Assembly (NCBI RefSeq): GCF_016583785.1
Contig: NZ_NRRU01000012.1
Location: 1 to 64,000 of the forward strand
Source: Rubrivivax gelatinosus
Lineage (GTDB): Bacteria; Pseudomonadota; Gammaproteobacteria; Burkholderiales; Burkholderiaceae_C
Direction: 5' to 3'
DNA: 64,000 nt
Shown here: positions 58,828 to 64,000 of the stretch, piece by piece
Numbering within the stretch: the first letter of the stretch is position 1
Layout: each line of letters starts with the position of its first letter
Made by a program: the position numbers and the translations under genes
The notes under the pieces: model-generated
What the model was told of the DNA's origin: nothing
What the model saw: the letters and a program-made list of their open reading frames with translations, nothing else
Databases searched by the model: none

Positions 58828-59307
58828 ATGCTAAAACTCCCCCTTGCCTCCATTGGTTTCGCAGTGGCTGCCGTCCTTGCGCTTTCTGCATGTGGAACTC
58901 CCCAGATGCCGTACGTGCCGCCAACCGAGGGCGCAGTCGCCCAGTTGCGCAGCGGTGTCTATGTCGCCGGCGGTGAAAGTGCTGCCGTGTGGATTCAGCT
59001 CGATAGCGACCCGAGCAAGACTTGGTATCCGGTCTTCGATCATCAAGGCCGCGTCGTGAAGCCGGACGGATACGTGAACGTTCGGGCGGGTGAGTGGGTC
59101 TTGCTGAACTACAACGAGGCTCTGTCGGCGGGCCGTACTTGCTCGATCCGGGTGAAGCTCATACTGGAGCCTGGCAAGCGCTATTCGCTCGTCGGCGGCG
59201 CGACGTTCGAGCCCAGCGTAATTCCATTACTGCACACCAGCCGCGGCTGCGAACTCCGGTTGAAGGACGACAGCGACGGTGGGTTCATGCCGATGTTCGC
59301 TCGTTGA
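58828..59307 (+). CDS. Small lipoprotein of unknown function, atypical composition
   Basis: This 159-residue protein starts at ATG 58828 and has a clear lipoprotein signal ending LSAC (Cys about 22). The mature part is mostly beta strands: SGVYVAGGESAAVWIQLDSD, SAGRTCSIRVKLILEPGKRY and LLHTSRGCELRLKDD. Base and codon use are visibly less GC-rich than in all neighbours, which suggests acquisition from elsewhere. An ATG at 58789 would add 13 residues before the signal and is less likely. No family is recognised. Confidence 0.72.
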   Translation: MLKLPLASIGFAVAAVLALSACGTPQMPYVPPTEGAVAQLRSGVYVAGGESAAVWIQLDSDPSKTWYPVFDHQGRVVKPDGYVNVRAGEWVLLNYNEALSAGRTCSIRVKLILEPGKRYSLVGGATFEPSVIPLLHTSRGCELRLKDDSDGGFMPMFAR

Positions 59308-59437
59308 CGGAAGCCTGGCCGATGGCGGCGTCGACTCGTCGCGCCTGATCCACGGCGGGTCACGGAAGGGGTGATCTGACACCCTGTCCTAGAATGCCGC
59401 CCCCGGATCATCAGTCCAGCTGCCAGGCGGAATTGAA

Positions 59438-60865
59438 ATGAAATCAACGACTTACATCGATGCCGCCAGTGCCGAACCGTCCAAGCTCGGCCCCCGTATC
59501 GGATTCGCCTCGCTGGGCTGCCCCAAGGCGCTGACCGACTCCGAGCTGATCCTCACCCAGCTCGCCGCCGAGGGCTACCGCACCTCCAGAACCTTCGCCG
59601 GCGCCGACCTCGTCATCGTCAACACCTGCGGCTTCATCGACGACGCCGTCAGGGAGAGCCTGGACACGATAGGCGAGGCGCTGGCCGAGAACGGCCGCGT
59701 CATCGTCACCGGCTGCCTGGGCGCACGCGCCGGCGAGGCCGGCGGCAACATGGTGCAGCAGGTGCACCCCAAGGTGCTGGCCGTCACTGGCCCGCACGCG
59801 ACGCAGGAGGTGATGGACGCGGTGCACCGCCACGTGCCCAAGCCGCACGACCCCTTCGTCGACCTGGTGCCCGAGGCGCGCGCCGAGTTCCGCGGCGAGG
59901 CCGGCATCAAGCTGACGCCGCGCCACTACGCCTACCTGAAGATCAGCGAAGGCTGCAACCACCGCTGCAGCTTCTGCATCATCCCGACGATGCGCGGCGA
60001 CCTGGTGTCGCGCCCGGTCGGCGAGGTGCTGAAAGAGGCCCAGGCGCTGTTCGAGAACGGCGTCAAGGAGCTGCTGGTCGTCAGCCAGGACACCGGCGCC
60101 TACGGTGTCGACGTGCAGTACCGCACCGGTTTCTGGGACGGCCGGCCGGTGAAGACCCGTTTTGCCGACCTGTGCGAGCAACTGGCGATACTCGCCGAGG
60201 CGCACGGCGCCTGGGTGCGGCTGCATTACGTCTACCCGTACCCGCACGTCGATGACGTGCTGCCGCTGATGGCCGAAGGCCGCATCCTGCCGTACCTGGA
60301 CGTGCCGTTCCAGCACGCGCACCCGGATGTGCTCCGGCGCATGAAGCGCCCGGCCAGCGGCGAACGCAACCTGGAACGCCTGGCGCGCTGGCGCGAGCTG
60401 TGCCCGGAGCTGGTGGTGCGCTCGACCTTCATCGCCGGTTTCCCGGGCGAGACCGAAACCGAGTTCGAGACGCTGCTGGACTTCGTGCGCGAAGCCCAGA
60501 TCGACCGCGCCGGCTGCTTCGCCTATTCGCCGGTGGCGGGTGCTCCGGCCAACGAGCTGCCGGGCGCGCTGCCCGACGCCGTGCGCGAGGAACGCCGCGC
60601 GCGTTTCATGGAACTGGCCGAGGCGGTGTCGGTGGCCAAGCTGCAGCGCCGCGTCGGCCAGACGATGCAGGTGCTGGTCGACCACGCGCCGGCGCTGGGG
60701 CGCAAGGGCGGCATCGGCCGCAGCTATGCCGACGCGCCCGAGATCGACGGCACGGTGCGCCTGCTGCCGCCGCAGAAGGCTTCGCGCACGCTGAAGGTCG
60801 GCGAGTTCACGCGCGTGCGCATCGTCGCCGCCGAAGGCCACGACCTCGTCGCCATGGCCCTGTGA
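59438..60865 (+). CDS. rimO: Ribosomal protein S12 methylthiotransferase RimO
   Basis: This is a 475-residue radical-SAM enzyme that methylthiolates Asp88 of ribosomal protein S12. The N-terminal UPF0004 domain has cysteines in [13 protein letters not shown] (C28), NTCGFID and TGCLGA. The radical-SAM cluster is GCNHRCSFC (C173, C177, C180). [18 protein letters not shown] is characteristic. A TRAM domain ends the protein. The length fits the family (about 440-475). Confidence 0.97.
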   Translation: MKSTTYIDAASAEPSKLGPRIGFASLGCPKALTDSELILTQLAAEGYRTSRTFAGADLVIVNTCGFIDDAVRESLDTIGEALAENGRVIVTGCLGARAGEAGGNMVQQVHPKVLAVTGPHATQEVMDAVHRHVPKPHDPFVDLVPEARAEFRGEAGIKLTPRHYAYLKISEGCNHRCSFCIIPTMRGDLVSRPVGEVLKEAQALFENGVKELLVVSQDTGAYGVDVQYRTGFWDGRPVKTRFADLCEQLAILAEAHGAWVRLHYVYPYPHVDDVLPLMAEGRILPYLDVPFQHAHPDVLRRMKRPASGERNLERLARWRELCPELVVRSTFIAGFPGETETEFETLLDFVREAQIDRAGCFAYSPVAGAPANELPGALPDAVREERRARFMELAEAVSVAKLQRRVGQTMQVLVDHAPALGRKGGIGRSYADAPEIDGTVRLLPPQKASRTLKVGEFTRVRIVAAEGHDLVAMAL

Positions 60866-60879
60866 TCCCCGAAGCGTCC

Positions 60880-62034
60880 ATGACCACCAAGCTGATCCAC
60901 CACCCCTACCGGCCGCCGGCCGGATTCGACGCGCCGCAGGTCGGCGTGCACAAGGCCTCGACGGTGCTGTTCCCCGACGTCGCCGCGATGCGTGCACGCG
61001 ACTGGCGCCATCGCAGCGGCTACACCTACGGCCTGCACGGCACGCCGACCACCTTCACGCTGGAAGAGCGCATCGCGACGCTGGAAGGCGGCACGCACTG
61101 CGTGCTGGTGCCCAGCGGGCTGGCGGCGATCGCGCTCGTGAACATGGCGCTGCTGAGGAGCGGCGACGAGATCCTGCTGCCGGACAACGTCTACGGCCCG
61201 AGCCGTGAACTGGCGCGGCGCGAACTGGCCGCCTGGGGCATGACCCACAAGCTCTACGATCCGATGGACCCGGCCTCGCTGGCGGCGGCCATAGGCCCGG
61301 CGACCAAGCTCGTCTGGCTGGAGGCGCCGGGCTCGGTGACGATGGAGTTCCCGGACCTGCAGGCCCTGGTCGCCGTCTGCCGCGAACGCGGCGTGACGAC
61401 GGCGCTGGACAACACCTGGGGCGCCGGCATCGCGTTCTGCGGTTTCGATCTCGGCGCCGACATCGTGATGCAGGCGCTGACCAAGTACCCCTCGGGCGGC
61501 GGCGACGTGCTGATGGGCTCGGTCGTGACACGCGACGACGCGCTCGCCGAACGCATCCACATGACGCATGGCCGTCTCGGCTACGGCGTCGGCGCCAACG
61601 ACGCCGAGGCGCTGCTGCGCTCGCTGCCGTCGCTGTCGCTGCGGTATCACGCGGCCGACGCCGCCGGGCGCGAACTGGCGGCCTGGTGCACGACCCGGCC
61701 CGAGTTCACGCGTGTGCTGCACCCGGCGCTGCCCGGCGCACCCGGCCACGAACACTGGCAGCGGACCTGCAGCGCCGCGGCCGGGCTGTTCTCGGTCGTC
61801 GTCGACGCGCGTTACAGCAGCGCGCAGGTGGCGGCCTTCGTCGACGCGCTGCAGCTCTTCGGCATCGGCTTTTCCTGGGCCGGGCCGATGAGCCTGGCCG
61901 TGCCTTACGAGCTGGGCTACATGCGCGAGCAGCCGGCCTACGAGGGCAGCGTGGTGCGCTTCTCGATCGGGCTGGAAGAGGTGGCCGACCTGAAGGCCGA
62001 CCTCGAGCAGGCGCTCGCGGCGCTGGCACGCTGA
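60880..62034 (+). CDS. metC: Cystathionine beta-lyase family PLP enzyme
   Basis: This is a 384-residue PLP enzyme of the Cys/Met metabolism family. Phosphate-binding loops lie in SGYTYGLHGTPTTFTLEERI and LVPSGLAAIALV. The ALDNTWGAG aspartate and the Schiff-base lysine K202 in QALTKYPSGGGDVLMG are visible. SLSLRYHAADAAG and the C-terminal VRFSIGLEEVADLKADL fit MetC-type cystathionine beta-lyases best. Gamma-lyase activity cannot be ruled out. It starts 14 bases after rimO, so it is probably in the same operon. Confidence 0.9.
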   Translation: MTTKLIHHPYRPPAGFDAPQVGVHKASTVLFPDVAAMRARDWRHRSGYTYGLHGTPTTFTLEERIATLEGGTHCVLVPSGLAAIALVNMALLRSGDEILLPDNVYGPSRELARRELAAWGMTHKLYDPMDPASLAAAIGPATKLVWLEAPGSVTMEFPDLQALVAVCRERGVTTALDNTWGAGIAFCGFDLGADIVMQALTKYPSGGGDVLMGSVVTRDDALAERIHMTHGRLGYGVGANDAEALLRSLPSLSLRYHAADAAGRELAAWCTTRPEFTRVLHPALPGAPGHEHWQRTCSAAAGLFSVVVDARYSSAQVAAFVDALQLFGIGFSWAGPMSLAVPYELGYMREQPAYEGSVVRFSIGLEEVADLKADLEQALAALAR

Positions 62035-62057
62035 CGCGCGGCAGCAGGCGAGGGCCG

Positions 62058-62705
62058 ATGACCACGCCTGCGCCGTTGCTCGCACGCTGGCAGGCCGAAG
62101 CTTCGTCGGCGCACGAGGCCACCGTGATGCCCGACGGCTGCCGCGACTTGATCCTGCTGCGGCCACGCGCTGCCGCGCCGGTCTGGTTCGTCTCCGATCT
62201 GCCGGCCAGCGCCTACGCGGTGCGCAGCGAAGCCGGCGACAGCTTTCTCGGCTTGCGGCTGCGGCCGGCCGCCTGCGTAGCCGAGGCGGCGCTGCTCGCG
62301 GCGCTGCAGGCGCACCCCGACAGCGACGAAGCCGACGCGCTGGCGCTGATCGGCGAGCACGTGCGGCTGGACCCGCGGCTGGACGAGGCGCAGCAGGCGC
62401 TGGCGGCCGCCGGCGGCGTGCAGCGGGCGGCACGCCAGCTCGGTGTCGGTGAACGCACGCTGGAGCGCCTGCTGCGTGCCTCGACGGGACGTCCGCCGCG
62501 TTACTGGCACGGGCTGGCGCGCGCCCGCCGCGCCGCGCGTGCGCTGGTGGCGGCGGTGCCGCTGGCCGAGCTGGCGGCGTTGCACGGTTATGCCGACCAG
62601 GCGCACCTGAGCCGCGACCTGCGCGCCTGGTTCGGGCTGGCGCCGGGCGCGCTGCGCCGGCGGCCCGATCTGCTGGTGCTGCTGGACGAGCCCGGTTACG
62701 CCTGA
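62058..62705 (+). CDS. AraC-family transcription regulator (short)
   Basis: This is a 215-residue regulator. The C-terminal AraC domain (about 115-205) has two helix-turn-helix units: GVQRAARQLGVGERTLERLL and LAELAALHGYADQAHLSRD. The N-terminal 100 residues (MPDGCRDLILLR, near residues 23-34) resemble the DUF6597-type sensor found on such regulators. It lies 23 bases after the lyase gene. Its 3' end overlaps the convergent VOC gene by 10 bases. Confidence 0.88.
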   Translation: MTTPAPLLARWQAEASSAHEATVMPDGCRDLILLRPRAAAPVWFVSDLPASAYAVRSEAGDSFLGLRLRPAACVAEAALLAALQAHPDSDEADALALIGEHVRLDPRLDEAQQALAAAGGVQRAARQLGVGERTLERLLRASTGRPPRYWHGLARARRAARALVAAVPLAELAALHGYADQAHLSRDLRAWFGLAPGALRRRPDLLVLLDEPGYA

Positions 62706-63079
62706 ATCGGCGTGCAGATCTCGACGCGGAACCCGTCGGGGTCGGCGACGTAGGCCACGGTCTGGCCCCAAGGCATCTGCTGCGGCTCCTGCACCCCGCG
62801 CGCGCCGGCGGCCAGCGCCTGCTGCAGCGTCGCGGCGACGTCGTCGGTGGTGAAGGCGATCTCGAAGCAGGGTGCGTCGGCCTGCGGTGCCTGGGCCTGG
62901 TGGCCCAGCTGCGCCAGCAGCCGCCGCGACGAGAAGGCGAGCGTGGTCGAGCCGGTGTCGAGCTCGCCGTAGTCGCCGCCTTCGTGCTGGAGCTTCAGCG
63001 CCAGGCCGAAGGCCGAGCGGTAGAAGGCCAGGCTGCGGGCGACGTCTTCGACGTAGAGGATGGTGTAGGCAAGCGGCAT
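62696..63079 (-). CDS. VOC/glyoxalase superfamily protein
   Basis: This is a 127-residue single-subunit VOC fold: AYTILYVEDVARSLAFYRSAF at the start, a GELDTGSTTLAFSS strand and the end VAYVADPDGFRVEICTPIQ. The conserved terminal Glu of metal-binding VOC enzymes is present, as is a possible N-terminal ligand in the first strand pair. The substrate is unknown. Relatives include lyases, dioxygenases and bleomycin-type resistance proteins. Confidence 0.88.
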   Translation of the reverse strand: MPLAYTILYVEDVARSLAFYRSAFGLALKLQHEGGDYGELDTGSTTLAFSSRRLLAQLGHQAQAPQADAPCFEIAFTTDDVAATLQQALAAGARGVQEPQQMPWGQTVAYVADPDGFRVEICTPIQA

Positions 63080-63182
63080 GACGGGTTGCGGTGTCGTATG
63101 GATGGCCCGCAGTCTGGACCCGGCGCCGAGCCGCGTCTTGAAGAAACCCGACAGCGCCCGGCCGTCGCGAGTGAAGTGCCGA

Positions 63183-63650
63183 TCAGTCCTTGGCCGGCCC
63201 CGAGACCTTGTGCCGCATCAGCCGGCCCTTCTCGCGTTCCCAGTCGCGCTCCTTCTCGGTGTTGCGCTTGTCGTGCTGGGCCTTGCCTTTGGCGAGTGCG
63301 ATCTCGGCCTTCACCAGGCCGCCCTTGTAGTGCAGGTTCAGCGGCACGAGCGCGAAACCCTTCTGCTCGACCTTGCCGACGAGACGACGGATCTCGTCCT
63401 TCTTCATCAGCAGCTTCTTCGTGCGGTCGGCCTCGGGGCTGACGTGCGTGGACGCCGAGCGCAGCGCGTTGATGCGGCAGCCGATCAGGAAGAGCTCGCC
63501 GTCGCGGATCAGCACGTAGCCGTCGGTCAGCTGCACCTGGCCGGCGCGGATGGCCTTGATCTCCCAGCCGGCCAGCACCATGCCGGCTTCGTACTGCTCC
63601 TCGATGTGGTACTCGAAGCGGGCGCGGCGGTTTTCTGCGATGTTGGCCAT
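63183..63650 (-). CDS. smpB: SsrA-binding protein SmpB
   Basis: This is a 155-residue tmRNA partner for rescue of stalled ribosomes. [20 protein letters not shown] and [17 protein letters not shown] are diagnostic. The basic C-terminal tail ([20 protein letters not shown]) reaches into the decoding centre in known structures. The ssrA RNA gene itself is not in this window. It is divergent from ratA, a common arrangement in proteobacteria. Confidence 0.97.
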   Translation of the reverse strand: MANIAENRRARFEYHIEEQYEAGMVLAGWEIKAIRAGQVQLTDGYVLIRDGELFLIGCRINALRSASTHVSPEADRTKKLLMKKDEIRRLVGKVEQKGFALVPLNLHYKGGLVKAEIALAKGKAQHDKRNTEKERDWEREKGRLMRHKVSGPAKD

Positions 63651-63676
63651 GGAGTCGTCGACGAGGGGCGGCCCCC

Positions 63677-63695
63677 TACAATGAAGACCATTGTA
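63677..63695. promoter_or_regulatory. Symmetric TACAAT/ATTGTA element between smpB and ratA
   Basis: TACAAT (63677-63682) and ATTGTA (63690-63695) are a perfect inverted repeat, so each strand reads a good -10 box (TACAAT). The minus-strand copy would start smpB with a leader of about 33 bases. The plus-strand copy would start ratA almost leaderless. -35 boxes are not obvious. Confidence 0.45.
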
Positions 63696-64000
63696 TGAAG
63701 CACGTGAAGAAGTCGGTCCTGCTGTGGTACTCCCCGAGGGAGATGTACGACCTGGTGACGGACGTCCCCCGCTACCCGCAGTTCCTGCCCTGGTGCGACC
63801 GCGCCGACGTGCTGGAGACGCACGACGACGGCGTCACCGCACGCCTGGGCATGCACTATATGGGGGTGAAACACGCGTTCACCACCCGCAACAGCAACGT
63901 GGTGCCGGAGTCGGTGCTGATGAAGCTGGTCGACGGCCCGTTCTCGCTGCTCGAAGGCACCTGGGCCTTCCAGGCGCTCGGCCGCCCGGGCAGCGAGGCT
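63695..64000 (+). CDS. ratA: RatA-like ribosome-association toxin / START-domain protein (partial, runs off the window)
   Basis: The first 102 residues of a polyketide cyclase/START (SRPBCC) protein are present. [32 protein letters not shown] is followed by the family's DVLETHDDG and [19 protein letters not shown]. Full-length relatives have about 145 residues. E. coli RatA was reported to block 70S assembly, and mitochondrial COQ10 relatives bind ubiquinone. The start at ATG 63695 is the one homologues use, but it has no good ribosome site and overlaps the -10-like repeat. Confidence 0.9.
   Translation, partial: MKHVKKSVLLWYSPREMYDLVTDVPRYPQFLPWCDRADVLETHDDGVTARLGMHYMGVKHAFTTRNSNVVPESVLMKLVDGPFSLLEGTWAFQALGRPGSEA

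Overview
The window is about 70% G+C and densely coded. It looks like a chromosomal segment of a betaproteobacterium of the order Burkholderiales, probably near Rubrivivax, Leptothrix or Roseateles. This rests on codon use, on rimO lying beside phaR (polyhydroxyalkanoate regulator), on divergent smpB and ratA, and on the CysN/CysC fusion. No RNA genes, insertion sequences or CRISPR arrays were seen. The genus is inference.

Layout. 0.4-7.3 kb: a secreted S53 (sedolisin) peptidase, a frameshifted remnant of a CdiA/FHA-type hemagglutinin, and a large hybrid sensor kinase. 7.3-14.5 kb: a DUF2145 gene pair, then a TetR regulator divergent from a tripartite drug-efflux operon (outer-membrane factor, EmrA-like, EmrB-like), a universal stress protein and a small hypothetical protein. 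14.7-21.6 kb: a penicillin-acylase-family hydrolase, an exported peroxiredoxin, a YihY/BrkB membrane protein and ahpC-ahpF. 21.8-25.7 kb: sulfate activation (cysD, fused cysNC) divergent from cysQ. 25.8-33.5 kb: a lipoprotein, a short alkaline-phosphatase-superfamily protein, a sulfotransferase, a coiled-coil protein, a TolC-like factor, and a large PqqD/M50/HlyD-like membrane fusion whose protease motif is lost. 33.6-39.2 kb: a chemotaxis receptor and three exported beta-propeller-like proteins, two of them divergent paralogues.

39.7-58.1 kb is the most unusual part. Seven tightly packed genes, six of the joins between them overlapping or only a few bases apart, encode a two-protein iterative synthase resembling the polyunsaturated-fatty-acid (Pfa) 'secondary lipid' synthases. 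Protein 1 has two nitronate-monooxygenase/PfaD-like barrels, then KS, AT, ACP, KR and DH. Protein 2 has KS, AT, DH and its own phosphopantetheinyl transferase. They are followed by a free ACP, an alkaline-phosphatase/phosphodiesterase-superfamily protein, two alpha/beta hydrolases and a propeller-like protein. Protein 1 contains a strong internal Shine-Dalgarno and ATG just upstream of its ACP region.

Working hypothesis (inference). The synthase makes a long-chain lipid or polyketide. The CysD/CysNC/CysQ plus sulfotransferase group makes PAPS, transfers sulfate and clears PAP. The TolC-like and HlyD-like proteins could export or place the product. The sulfation/export block and the synthase block are 6 kb apart, and a shared product is not proven by the sequence.

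58.1-64 kb returns to housekeeping: phaR, an AT-richer small lipoprotein, rimO, a cystathionine-lyase-family gene, an AraC-type regulator, a VOC-family protein, smpB and the start of ratA, which runs off the window.
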